Shown here in pieces: positions 1 through 8,722 of a stretch of 48,177 nucleotides of DNA (positions are counted from its first letter, which is position 1; each line of letters begins with the position of its first letter). Below the pieces are notes generated by a model that was not told the origin of the DNA, did no database searches, and saw nothing but the letters and a program-made list of their open reading frames with translations. The DNA lies in assembly GCA_002715565.1 (NCBI GenBank), contig PAZP01000010.1:55033-103209 (forward strand), read 5' to 3'. A program made the translations under genes and the position numbers. The stretch is from Flavobacteriales bacterium (lineage in GTDB: Bacteria > Bacteroidota > Bacteroidia > Flavobacteriales > BACL11).

Positions 1-392
1 TCTTCAGTTTCTCCTATGTAAAGAACTTTATAATCATTTTCAGAAATATTAAAAATATCTTTTGGTTGAAATGGTATGTCATCAGAATTATGGTCCATTA
101 TTTGAACTTCATTCACATCTTTTAAATAAATCCATTGAGTCTTGCTATTATTTATGATGACTTGATCATTTATATCTAATCTAAAATTATCATTTTCAAT
201 ATATAAAATACCGTTAATTAGATCACTTGTTTTATTTTCATTATCTGTGATAAAAAAAATAAAATTTACAACTATATTTTTTGAAGATTTATAAAAATCA
301 TTTAAATTTTTTAAAATACTTATTGCAGTTTTGTCCTGACAATAAATAAAATTATGTATTAAAAAAAAAGATAGAATAATTAGCTTTTGCAT
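1..392 (-). CDS. LolA-like outer-membrane lipoprotein carrier protein (3' part missing)
   Basis: This reading frame starts at the ATG ending at base 392 and runs off the left edge, so about 130 N-terminal residues are visible. It opens with a typical signal peptide (MQKLIILSFFLIHNFIYC, then QDK), followed by a helix and alternating beta strands: FYKSSKNIVVNFIF, then NGILYIENDNFRLDI, then WIYLKDVNEVQIMD. This is the LolA/LppX fold pattern, in which a periplasmic half-barrel carries lipoproteins to the outer membrane. It starts one base after the stop codon of ftsK, so the two are very likely co-transcribed. An ftsK-lolA order is familiar to me from Flavobacteria, which supports the assignment. 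The C-terminus cannot be checked here. The family call is inference from fold pattern and context. Confidence 0.7.
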   Translation of the reverse strand, partial: MQKLIILSFFLIHNFIYCQDKTAISILKNLNDFYKSSKNIVVNFIFFITDNENKTSDLINGILYIENDNFRLDINDQVIINNSKTQWIYLKDVNEVQIMDHNSDDIPFQPKDIFNISENDYKVLYIGETE

Positions 393-393
393 T

Positions 394-2781
394 TTATATG
401 TTTTTTAGTACTTCTTCTAACGCTAATTCATCCTTTATTAAAACCTGTCTTGCTTTACTTCCTTCAAAGGGACCAACTATATTTGCTGCTTCTAATTGAT
501 CAATGATTCTTCCAGCTCTATTGTATCCTAGTTTTAATTTTCTTTGAATTAATGAAGTTGATCCAGATTGATGTTTTACAACCACATGTGCGGCTTCATT
601 GAATAAATCATCTTTTTCATCAAGATCCGCACTCCCCCCAATAACTTCTTTTGCACCTTCATACTCTGGCAGCATATGGGCTTGTGTATAGCCTCTTTGA
701 GATCCAATAAAATCACATAGTTTTTCTACCTCTGGAGTGTCAATAAACGCACACTGTAGTCTAGTTAATTCACTACCAGTAGAAATTAACATATCTCCCA
801 TACCTATAAGCTGCTCAGCTCCTTTACTATCCATAATTGTTCTTGAATCAGTTGTTGAGGTTACTCTAAAAGCTACTCTTGCTGGAAAATTTGCTTTTAT
901 AATTCCTGTTATAACATTTACTGATGGTCTTTGTGTGGCTATAATCAAATGAATTCCAATAGCTCTTGCTAGCTGGGCAAGTCTAGCAATAGGTGTTTCA
1001 ATTTCTTTACCAGCTGTCATAATTAGGTCTGCAAATTCATCTATTACTAAAACAATATATGGAAGATACCGATGGCCATAATTTGGGTTTAATTTTCTAG
1101 ATATAAATTTAGCATTATATTCTTTTATATTTCGACATTGAGCTGTTTTACATAATTCATATCTTTCATCCATTTCAATACAAAGTGAATTTATTGTATT
1201 TATTACTTTTTTTGTATCAGTTATGATTGCATCTTCTCCATCAGGTAGTTTTGCTAAGTAGTGCTTTTCAATTTTATTAAATAATGTTAACTCAACTTTT
1301 TTTGGATCTACTAAAACAAATTTGATTTGTGATGGATGTTTTTTGAATAATAATGAAGCTAGTATAACATTTAGACCTACTGATTTTCCCTGTCCAGTAG
1401 CACCTGCCATAAGTAAATGAGGCATTTTTGCTAAATCAACTACAAACGTTTCGTTAGATATAGTTTTTCCAAAAGCAATAGGTAGTTCCTTATCATTTTT
1501 TTGAAAATTTTCAGACATAAGCACCTCTAGCATTGAAACAGTATTCTTCTTTTTGTTGGGTACTTCAATACCGATTGTGCCTTTTCCAGGTATTGGTGCA
1601 ATAATTCTTATTCCTTCAGCTGCTAGACTAAGCGCAATATCATCTTCTAGATTTTTAATTTTTGATATTCTGACTCCAGCATCAGGTACAATTTCATATA
1701 ATGTTATTGTTGGTCCGACAGTAGCTGATATTGAACTAATACCAATTTTATAATGACCTAGTGTTTCTACAATTTTATCTTTCTTTTCTTCTAAGTCATT
1801 TTTATCAATTGAAATTGTGTTATTGCCATAATTATTAAGAAGATCCATTTTAGGCATCTGGTATTTAGATAATTCAAGAGTTGGATCATATTCTCCTAAT
1901 TCTTCCAATTTTTTTTCAATTTCAATATTAGATAATTTTTCCTCTTCAATAGTATCTTTAATTTCTATATTTAATACTGAATCTTCCTTTTCTCCAGTGT
2001 TTATTGGAGTTTCTATAAGATTTTCTTCTTCTAAATTAACTACATTATTACTATCAAAAATTTCTTCATTATTAGATTGATTAACTTCTTCTTTTATTTC
2101 TGGATTTTGATTACTTAAAGGTTCTTTTTTAATTTTAATATTTTTTATTTTTTGAATTAAAAAATTTAAATTTTTAGAATTAATATCAAAATATATAGAT
2201 ATGTATAATATAAATATAGTAATTAAAAATAATGTAGTTCCAATATTTCCTATAAGTGATGTTAGAAGTTGTTCTAAATGAATTCCTATTCCTCCAGCAT
2301 AAATGGTGCTTTTAAAAAAATGTCTAAGAGTAATTGGTATTATAATCAGAAAAATCATAGTATTAGAAAAAAATCTACCTAGCTTAATATATCTATTAGA
2401 GATATTTAGTAATTTTAAAGAAAATAGGATAAATAATATTGGAATTAAGAAAGCGCTTAACCCAAACCATTGTTTAATTAATATATGACTAATGTAAGCT
2501 CCAAGTCCTCCCATATTATTTTTTAGGTTTACATTTGTGATTATTTCATTGATTTTATTTCCAACAACTATACTATCATCAGATTTCCAATTAAATAAAA
2601 ATGATATAAAAGCAATAACTAAATATATTGCTAATAATAGGAAAAAGGAGATTGCAATTTTTTTATTGTTTTTATTGATGAAAAAACTAAAGAATTTTTT
2701 GATTTTGATTTTTTTTGATTTTTTAACTTTTAATTTTTTAGCTTTCATACCTTCAAAAATATAAATAGATTTCTTTTCCAT
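394..2781 (-). CDS. ftsK: DNA translocase FtsK
   Basis: FtsK is the septum-anchored ATPase that pumps chromosome ends away from the closing division site and activates XerCD at dif. The 795-residue protein has a very basic N-terminus, four membrane segments between about residues 39 and 197, and an acidic low-complexity linker to about 300. The motor domain carries Walker A GATGQGKS near residue 460 and Walker B IVLVIDEFADL near 575. The C-terminal winged-helix gamma domain (about 725-790, with HQSGSTSLIQRKLKLGYNRA) recognises KOPS sequences. Length and domain order are normal for a Bacteroidota FtsK with a short linker. The ATG at 2781 is used; a second Met at residue 12 is possible. It is divergent from the guanidino-enzyme run across 113 bases and is followed directly by the LolA-like gene. 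Confidence 0.97.
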   Translation of the reverse strand: MEKKSIYIFEGMKAKKLKVKKSKKIKIKKFFSFFINKNNKKIAISFFLLLAIYLVIAFISFLFNWKSDDSIVVGNKINEIITNVNLKNNMGGLGAYISHILIKQWFGLSAFLIPILFILFSLKLLNISNRYIKLGRFFSNTMIFLIIIPITLRHFFKSTIYAGGIGIHLEQLLTSLIGNIGTTLFLITIFILYISIYFDINSKNLNFLIQKIKNIKIKKEPLSNQNPEIKEEVNQSNNEEIFDSNNVVNLEEENLIETPINTGEKEDSVLNIEIKDTIEEEKLSNIEIEKKLEELGEYDPTLELSKYQMPKMDLLNNYGNNTISIDKNDLEEKKDKIVETLGHYKIGISSISATVGPTITLYEIVPDAGVRISKIKNLEDDIALSLAAEGIRIIAPIPGKGTIGIEVPNKKKNTVSMLEVLMSENFQKNDKELPIAFGKTISNETFVVDLAKMPHLLMAGATGQGKSVGLNVILASLLFKKHPSQIKFVLVDPKKVELTLFNKIEKHYLAKLPDGEDAIITDTKKVINTINSLCIEMDERYELCKTAQCRNIKEYNAKFISRKLNPNYGHRYLPYIVLVIDEFADLIMTAGKEIETPIARLAQLARAIGIHLIIATQRPSVNVITGIIKANFPARVAFRVTSTTDSRTIMDSKGAEQLIGMGDMLISTGSELTRLQCAFIDTPEVEKLCDFIGSQRGYTQAHMLPEYEGAKEVIGGSADLDEKDDLFNEAAHVVVKHQSGSTSLIQRKLKLGYNRAGRIIDQLEAANIVGPFEGSKARQVLIKDELALEEVLKNI

Positions 2782-2894
2782 TAGTAGTAAAAACTAATAT
2801 TTTACAATTTAATTGTTAATAAAAATAAAAAGTTAAAACAATTTTAAAACTTTGCAATAAATATTATTTTGTTATTTAGTTTTTTAGATTTGAT

Positions 2895-3809
2895 ATGATA
2901 GAATTACATGTAAATAATGAAACAGGTTTTTTAAAAACAGTTGTTTTAGGTATTGCAACTGATTTTGGAGGAACTCCAGAAGTTAAGCATTGTTATGATC
3001 CTAAATCTAAAGAACATGTTTTAGCTAATACTTTTCCAATTGAGGAAAGTTTGGTTCAAGAATTAGATGCGTTTTTTCAAATACTATGTAAATATAATGT
3101 TAAGATTTTGCGTCCTTATAATATTAGATCTTTAAATCAGATTTTTACAAGAGACATAGCATTTGTAATTAACAATAAGATAATAGTATCGAATATTATT
3201 GAAAATAGAAAAAAAGAACTTCTACCTTTAAAAGAGATATTAAAAGAAATTAATAATAATAATATAGTTAGTTTGCCTGAAGGTGTTAATATTGAAGGAG
3301 GGGATGTGATTTTATATGATAATTATATTTTTGTGGGATATTCTAAGAGCTATGATTTTAATAAATATTTGGTTGCAAGAACAAATGAATTAGCACTTGA
3401 TTTTTTAAGACATACATTTCCTGATAAAATTGTCAAAGGATTTGAATTAGTTAAATCTGATGAAGATGCAATGAATAATTGTTTGCATTTAGACTGTTGT
3501 TTTCAACCAATTGGTAAGAATATGGCAATAATTTTTGAAGAAGGTTTTAAAAATACAGATGATGTAGATTTTTTAAATAATTTGTTTGGAGTTGATAATT
3601 TAATTAAAATTTCCAAACAGGAAATGTATAGCATGTATGCAAATGTGTTTTCAATTTCTGAAAAAATTATTGTTTCTGACAATAGTTTTGTTAGATTGAA
3701 TAAAATTCTAAGAAAAAAAGGATTCATAGTTGAAGAGTTGACTTATTCACAGGTTGCTAAAATGGAAGGATTATTAAGATGTTCAACATTGCCATTAGAA
3801 AGATTATGA
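2895..3809 (+). CDS. Arginine deiminase / dimethylargininase-like guanidino-group hydrolase
   Basis: A 304-residue member of the guanidino-modifying enzyme superfamily (arginine deiminase, DDAH, amidinotransferase). These use a Cys-His-Glu/Asp set to attack the guanidine carbon of arginine-like substrates. The expected landmarks are visible: EGGD near residues 134-137, the catalytic-type His198 in CLHLDC, and Cys296 in LLRCSTLPLER close to the C-terminus. The site therefore looks intact. Sequence alone does not say whether the product is citrulline plus ammonia (ADI), citrulline plus a methylamine (DDAH) or a transfer product. The stop codon overlaps the next gene's start as ATGA, so it is translationally coupled to ctlX, a second enzyme of the same superfamily. 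No signal peptide is visible, so it is cytoplasmic. The family is secure and the exact substrate is not. Confidence 0.85.
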   Translation: MIELHVNNETGFLKTVVLGIATDFGGTPEVKHCYDPKSKEHVLANTFPIEESLVQELDAFFQILCKYNVKILRPYNIRSLNQIFTRDIAFVINNKIIVSNIIENRKKELLPLKEILKEINNNNIVSLPEGVNIEGGDVILYDNYIFVGYSKSYDFNKYLVARTNELALDFLRHTFPDKIVKGFELVKSDEDAMNNCLHLDCCFQPIGKNMAIIFEEGFKNTDDVDFLNNLFGVDNLIKISKQEMYSMYANVFSISEKIIVSDNSFVRLNKILRKKGFIVEELTYSQVAKMEGLLRCSTLPLERL

Positions 3810-4738
3810 GTAGTCAAATAACAAATACAATTTTAATGGTTAGACCTTTATCTTTTGGTTATAATGAACAAACTGCTATTAATAATTACTATCAGAAAAA
3901 CTTAAATTTAAGCTATAGAGATATACAAAGAAGAGCATTGTCTGAATTTGACAATTTTGTGATTAATTTAAAGCAAAATGGAGTAAATGTTATAGTTGTT
4001 GAAGATGTTAGTAAAGGAGAAACACCTGATTCAATTTTTCCTAATAACTGGGTTTCTTTTCATAGTAATGGAGATGTTGCTTTATATCCAATGTATGCAT
4101 TAAATAGAAGGAAGGAAAGAAGAATAGATGTATTTGATTTATTAAAAGATAAATATAATTTTCAAATTAACAAAATTATGGATTTTTCTTCTTTAGAAAA
4201 TAATGGTATATTTTTAGAAGGAACTGGAAGCATGGTATTTGATAGAAAAAATAAAATTTGTTATGCCGCTATTTCTGAAAGAACAGATAGATCTACCGTT
4301 TTAGATTTTTGCAGTCAATTTAATTATAAACCTATATTATTTACTGCAAAACAAAAAGTAGGAAAAAAAAGGTTGGAAATATATCATACAAACGTGATGA
4401 TGAGTGTTGCTGAAAGCTTTGCTATTATTTGTTTAGACTCTATTGATGATAATGAGGAAAGAAATCTAGTTGTTAATACTTTAATTAATTCAGGTAAAAA
4501 TATAATTGAAATATCTGAGAGTCAAAAAAATAATTTTGCAGGTAATATGTTACAAGTCAAGGGACATAAAGCTGTTCTTGTTATGTCAAGTACTGCTTAC
4601 AATAGTTTAAGCATAGCGCAAATAAATGATATAAAGCAGGAATGTGCAATTCTTCATAGTCCATTAAGTACTATTGAGGCATGTGGTGGCGGTAGTGCTA
4701 GATGCATGATGGCTGAGATATTTTTACCAAAAGCATAA
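3806..4738 (+). CDS. ctlX: CtlX-type citrulline utilisation hydrolase
   Basis: A 310-residue guanidino-superfamily hydrolase of the CtlX type (TIGR/NCBI family 'citrulline utilization hydrolase CtlX'). The start is taken as the ATG at 3806, because it forms an ATGA overlap with the previous stop and gives the family-typical N-terminus MSSQITNTILMVRP. An upstream TTG-type or ATG start inside the previous gene would add a non-homologous nonapeptide. Signature segments are PDSIFPNNW, LEGTGSMVFDR, His194 in IYHTNVMM, and the nucleophile-type Cys300 in GGGSARCMMAE. Family knowledge links it to arginine/citrulline breakdown, and pairing with the ADI-like gene and argS fits an arginine-handling group. 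The exact reaction is less well established than the family membership. Confidence 0.88.
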   Translation: MSSQITNTILMVRPLSFGYNEQTAINNYYQKNLNLSYRDIQRRALSEFDNFVINLKQNGVNVIVVEDVSKGETPDSIFPNNWVSFHSNGDVALYPMYALNRRKERRIDVFDLLKDKYNFQINKIMDFSSLENNGIFLEGTGSMVFDRKNKICYAAISERTDRSTVLDFCSQFNYKPILFTAKQKVGKKRLEIYHTNVMMSVAESFAIICLDSIDDNEERNLVVNTLINSGKNIIEISESQKNNFAGNMLQVKGHKAVLVMSSTAYNSLSIAQINDIKQECAILHSPLSTIEACGGGSARCMMAEIFLPKA

Positions 4739-4740
4739 AA

Positions 4741-6507
4741 ATGAAAGAAATTTTAGAAAAAGAAATATTAGATGCATTAAATGAGTTATATCAACACACA
4801 CCATCGTCTATTGATTTGCAAAAAACAAGAAAAGACTTTGAGGGAGATATTACTTTAGTGGTTTTTCCATTTTTGTCTTGCTCAAAAAAAAGTCCTGAAA
4901 AAACAGCAAATGAAATAGGAGAATATTTAATAGCAAAATCTATCAAAATAGATAAATTTAATGTTGTCAAAGGATTTTTGAATATTTCTATATCTTTTGC
5001 ATTTTGGTATAATAAATTTAAAGAAATATATAATACTCCAAATTTTGGCATCAAAAAGCCTGAGAAATATTCTCCAGTATTTTTGATTGAATATTCATCT
5101 CCAAATACAAATAAGCCTCTTCATTTAGGCCATATACGAAATATTTTGCTTGGTTATTCTATTTCTAAAATAATTAATGCTAGTGGAAAGAATGTAAAAA
5201 AAGTTCAGGTTATAAATGATAGAGGAATTCATATTTGTAAATCTATGGTTGCTTGGCAATTGTATGGTAATAATGAAACACCTAAAAGTAGTGGTTTAAA
5301 AGGAGATCATTTAGTAGGAAAATATTACGTTCTTTTTGAAAAGAAATACAGGCAAGAAGTGGATACATTAATTAATAAAGGATACCAAAAAGAAAAAGCT
5401 GAAAGGGAAGCTTCTATTTTTTTAAAAGCACAGAATATGTTATTAGAATGGGAAAGAAGAAATCCAGAAGTAATAGCATTATGGGATAAGATGAATAGCT
5501 GGGTATATGATGGATTTGAAGCAACATATGAAAGATTAGGTGTAAATTTTGATAAGGATTATTATGAGAGTAATACTTATGTTTTAGGCAAAAAAGTAGT
5601 TGAAGAAGGTTTAGAAAGAGGTGTGTTTTTTAAGAAGAAAGATGGTTCAGTATGGATTGATTTATCAAAAGAAGGTTTAGACGAGAAAATCATTTTAAGA
5701 TCTGACGGTACAGCTGTTTATATTACTCAAGATATAGGAACTGCTATTCAAAGATATATTGATTTTAGTTTTTCTAATATGGTATATACAGTAGGAAATG
5801 AACAGGATTACCATTTTAAAGTATTGTTTTTAATTTTAGAAAAGTTAGGCTACACATGGGCTAAAAAATGTTATCATTTGTCATACGGCATGGTTGATTT
5901 GCCTAGTGGTAGAATGAAATCTAGAGAAGGAACTGTAGTAGATGCGGATGATTTAATGGAAGAGATGGTTAATACTTCTACTAATATTGCTAATGATTTG
6001 GGCAAACTTGAAGGCGTGAGTAAATCAGATGCAAATATACTTTATGAGACTGTTGGTTTAGGAGCACTTAAATACTTTATATTGAAGGTTGATCCTAAGA
6101 AAAGAATGTTATTTAATCCGGATGAATCTGTTGACTTTAATGGTAATACTGGTCCATTTATTCAGTATACTTATGCAAGAATCAAATCTTTAGAAAGAAA
6201 TTATAAAAATGAAGTATTAATTCCTGAGAGTATAAATATTTTATTTTCTGAAAAAGAGATTATAAAGAAAATAAGTATGTTTCCAGAAGTTATAAATGAA
6301 TCTGCTAATAGTTTTACACCAGCTATTATTGCTAATTATGTTTACGAACTTTCTAAATTGTACAATAATTACTATCAATCGATCTCTATATTAAATGCTA
6401 AAGATTTAGATTTAATTAATTTTCGACTTTGCTTATCATTAAAGGTAGGAGAAACAATTAAAAATTCTATGAATTTACTTGGTGTTGATGTTCCTAATAG
6501 AATGTGA
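4741..6507 (+). CDS. argS: Arginyl-tRNA synthetase
   Basis: Class I synthetase that charges tRNA-Arg with arginine in the cytoplasm. The 588-residue protein has the N-terminal additional domain (about 1-100), the HIGH-type motif HLGH at residues 128-131 inside SSPNTNKPLHLGHIRN, and the KMSKS equivalent GRMKSREG near 390-397. The C-terminal anticodon-binding DALR domain includes FIQYTYARIKS. Its length is normal. It starts two bases after the ctlX stop codon, so it belongs to the same run of genes; arginine is the shared metabolite. A tRNA-Arg(ACG), one of its substrates, lies further along the window at 19150. Confidence 0.98.
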   Translation: MKEILEKEILDALNELYQHTPSSIDLQKTRKDFEGDITLVVFPFLSCSKKSPEKTANEIGEYLIAKSIKIDKFNVVKGFLNISISFAFWYNKFKEIYNTPNFGIKKPEKYSPVFLIEYSSPNTNKPLHLGHIRNILLGYSISKIINASGKNVKKVQVINDRGIHICKSMVAWQLYGNNETPKSSGLKGDHLVGKYYVLFEKKYRQEVDTLINKGYQKEKAEREASIFLKAQNMLLEWERRNPEVIALWDKMNSWVYDGFEATYERLGVNFDKDYYESNTYVLGKKVVEEGLERGVFFKKKDGSVWIDLSKEGLDEKIILRSDGTAVYITQDIGTAIQRYIDFSFSNMVYTVGNEQDYHFKVLFLILEKLGYTWAKKCYHLSYGMVDLPSGRMKSREGTVVDADDLMEEMVNTSTNIANDLGKLEGVSKSDANILYETVGLGALKYFILKVDPKKRMLFNPDESVDFNGNTGPFIQYTYARIKSLERNYKNEVLIPESINILFSEKEIIKKISMFPEVINESANSFTPAIIANYVYELSKLYNNYYQSISILNAKDLDLINFRLCLSLKVGETIKNSMNLLGVDVPNRM

Positions 6508-6508
6508 T

Positions 6509-7540
6509 ATGAAAAAATTGATTTTTTTATTGCTTTTACCTCATCTATTATTTTCTCAACAAACTATTCAAGATAGTATTATTCATAATAATATTCATCG
6601 AAAATATCTTATATACATCCCTGAAAATTATAATCTATCTTATAATGCTTTTCCTCTATTATTAAATTTTCATGGCTTGACAGGAAATTCAGCTGTTGCA
6701 ATGTGGCATGCTGATTTTAGATCAATTGCTGATACAGCAAATTTTATTATTGTTCATCCTCAAGGTTTGTTAAATAGTTCAGGTGAAACACATTGGAATG
6801 TGGGACAGGCGGGAACTTCAATTAATGATATTGACTTTATTTCATCACTAATAGATAGTTTATCTTTAAAATATAATATTAATTCTGATAGAGTTTATAG
6901 TACAGGTATGTCAAACGGTGCCTATATGAGTTATAGATTGGCTTGTGAGCTTTCAGATAAAATAGCGGCTATAGCTCCTGTTGCAGGATCATATATTTCT
7001 TATATGTTAAATAACTGCAATCCTATACATTCAACACCTGTTATGCATATTCATGGAGTTGCTGACAGTTCATCAATATATTATGGTAAACCTGGAGTTG
7101 AATCTATTCCAGATATTTTAAATTATTGGGTAAACTATAATCAATGTCATTCTCAAAGTATTTTCACGCAATTAACTAATATTATTTTAACAGATAGTAG
7201 TACAGTTGAACATTATGCTTGGAAAAATGGTGTTAATGGAGTAGAAGTTGAGCACTTTAAAATTATTGATGGAGGTCATACGTGGCCTGGAAGTAATTTC
7301 CCAAATAATAGTGGTATAACAAATTATGATATTGAAGCTTCAGTTGAAATATGGAAGTTTTTTTCAAAATATGATATAAATGGTTTAATTACTCAACCTA
7401 ATATTATTAAAGAAAATAAATATCATAAATCTCTTTTAAGGATTATTGATTTATATGGAAGAGAAAGAACTGTAAATGATAAAGGGTTCCTTTTTTATAT
7501 ATATAATAATGGTATGATAGAAAAAAGAATAGTTTGGTAA
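6509..7540 (+). CDS. Secreted PHB-depolymerase/feruloyl-esterase-family hydrolase with T9SS-like tail
   Basis: An alpha/beta hydrolase of the polyhydroxybutyrate depolymerase/LpqC esterase family, 343 residues from the ATG at 6509. That start is one base after the argS stop and gives the signal peptide MKKLIFLLLLPHLLFSQQ; upstream in-frame ATGs would bury it. The catalytic triad can be read as Ser135 in GMSNG, Asp186 in GVADSSS and His257 in GGHTWPG. The oxyanion region is FHGLTGNS. The last 35 residues (LLRIIDLYGRERTVND, then FLFYIYNNGMIEKRIVW) lie outside the hydrolase domain and match the tail of the propeller protein at 19330-20727. This suggests export and surface sorting. The likely substrate is an ester in polymeric organic matter, not resolved further. 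There is no other enzyme of such a pathway nearby. Confidence 0.85.
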   Translation: MKKLIFLLLLPHLLFSQQTIQDSIIHNNIHRKYLIYIPENYNLSYNAFPLLLNFHGLTGNSAVAMWHADFRSIADTANFIIVHPQGLLNSSGETHWNVGQAGTSINDIDFISSLIDSLSLKYNINSDRVYSTGMSNGAYMSYRLACELSDKIAAIAPVAGSYISYMLNNCNPIHSTPVMHIHGVADSSSIYYGKPGVESIPDILNYWVNYNQCHSQSIFTQLTNIILTDSSTVEHYAWKNGVNGVEVEHFKIIDGGHTWPGSNFPNNSGITNYDIEASVEIWKFFSKYDINGLITQPNIIKENKYHKSLLRIIDLYGRERTVNDKGFLFYIYNNGMIEKRIVW

Positions 7541-7569
7541 TTTTAATTAATGTAAAGTAAATAATTATT

Positions 7570-7932
7570 ATGAATAAAAATATATTTGGAGAACCATTAA
7601 TTGAATGTAGTAAGGATCCATTAACTGGTTTTTTTAGAAATGGTTGTTGCGATACAGATGATTCTGATACTGGTATGCATACAGTCTGTGTAATTGTAGA
7701 TGAAGAATTTCTTACTTTTTCTAAATCAGTTGGAAATGATCTTTCAACTTCGATACCAGAATTTGGTTTTAAAGGCTTAAAATCAGGAGATAAATGGTGT
7801 TTGTGTGCATTAAGATGGAAAGAAGCTTTAATTAATGGATATGCGCCAAAAGTTTTATTAGAAGCAACTAATGAAAAAACTCTAGAAGTTATATCTATTG
7901 ATGATTTAATTAAAAACTCTTATACTAAATAA
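7570..7932 (+). CDS. DUF2237 family protein
   Basis: A 120-residue cytoplasmic protein matching the DUF2237 family along its whole length: NIFGEPLIECSKDPLTGFFR, GCCDTDDSDTGMHTVC, GNDLSTSIPEFGFKGLKSGD, then WCLCALRWKEA. The many conserved cysteines (GCC, TVC, WCLC) and acidic residues could bind a metal, but no function is established for the family. It ends four bases before the stop codon of the convergent cdaA gene. Confidence 0.9.
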   Translation: MNKNIFGEPLIECSKDPLTGFFRNGCCDTDDSDTGMHTVCVIVDEEFLTFSKSVGNDLSTSIPEFGFKGLKSGDKWCLCALRWKEALINGYAPKVLLEATNEKTLEVISIDDLIKNSYTK

Positions 7933-7936
7933 TAAA

Positions 7937-8722
7937 TTATATATATTTTTTATTTTTTAAAAAAAATCTAGTAAGAAAATCTTCTAATTGTACAGCACTA
8001 CGGTCATTAAATAACTCACCATCTTTAACATAGCTAATCATTCCAGTTTCTTCAGAAACTATTATAGCTAAAGCATCAGATTGTTCTGTTATGCCTACAG
8101 CAGCTCTGTGTCTCATTCCTAATTCTTCAGGAAATTCATCATCATTTGTTACTGGTAAAATACATTTTGCGCTTAATATTTGATTATTTCTTATAATTAC
8201 CGCACCGTCATGCAAAGGGCTATTTTTAAAAAATATACTTTTTAACACAGAAGAAGAAATTTCTGAATTTAGTTTAACTCCACTTTTTGCATACACCTCT
8301 AAATCATCAATTAATGTAATAATTATTATTGCCCCTGTTTTGCTTTCAGACATGTCATTGCACGCATTTTTAATAGCTGATATATTTAATGTTTTTTCAT
8401 TTTTCACATCAAATTTAAATTTTAACAGACCATTATTTTTAATGATTTTACCTTTACCAATTAACATAAGAAATCTTCTTAATTCCTGTTGAAATATAAT
8501 AGCTAAAATTATCACACCTACACCAATAAACTGTCCTAATATTTCACTTAAAAGTTGAAAGTTAAGAGCTGAAAATAATTTCCAAAGTAGATATATAGAT
8601 GCAAGTCCTACAAATATATTGATTGCAACAGTTCCTTTTATTAATTTGTATAATTGATAAATTAAAATCGAAACTAAAGCTATATCTATTAATTCAATAA
8701 CACCAATTTTCAAAAATTCCAT
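7937..8722 (-). CDS. cdaA: Diadenylate cyclase CdaA (c-di-AMP synthase)
   Basis: A membrane-bound diadenylate cyclase that joins two ATP into cyclic di-AMP, a second messenger tied to osmotic and cell-wall balance. The 261-residue protein has three N-terminal hydrophobic segments (about 10-80), then the DAC (DisA_N) domain with the DGA motif (SPLHDGAVII, near 170) and the RHR motif (GMRHRAAVG, near 203). Both are needed for ATP binding and catalysis and are intact. The size matches CdaA and not the larger DisA. Its ATG overlaps the folP stop codon by one base (TAATG), so the pair is one operon; a folP-cdaA order is common in Bacteroidota, unlike the cdaA-cdaR-glmM order of Firmicutes. No phosphodiesterase or c-di-AMP receptor is visible in the window. 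Confidence 0.95.
   Translation of the reverse strand: MEFLKIGVIELIDIALVSILIYQLYKLIKGTVAINIFVGLASIYLLWKLFSALNFQLLSEILGQFIGVGVIILAIIFQQELRRFLMLIGKGKIIKNNGLLKFKFDVKNEKTLNISAIKNACNDMSESKTGAIIIITLIDDLEVYAKSGVKLNSEISSSVLKSIFFKNSPLHDGAVIIRNNQILSAKCILPVTNDDEFPEELGMRHRAAVGITEQSDALAIIVSEETGMISYVKDGELFNDRSAVQLEDFLTRFFLKNKKYI

Noticed and set aside
2885-2892. TAGATTTG fits the -7 box two bases before the ADI-like gene's ATG.
   Set aside because: A start site five bases downstream would fall inside the start codon, and no -33 element is at the right distance; probably chance in AT-rich sequence.
3779-3805. An earlier ATG for ctlX within the preceding gene.
   Set aside because: The ATGA junction at 3806 and the family N-terminus support the later start.
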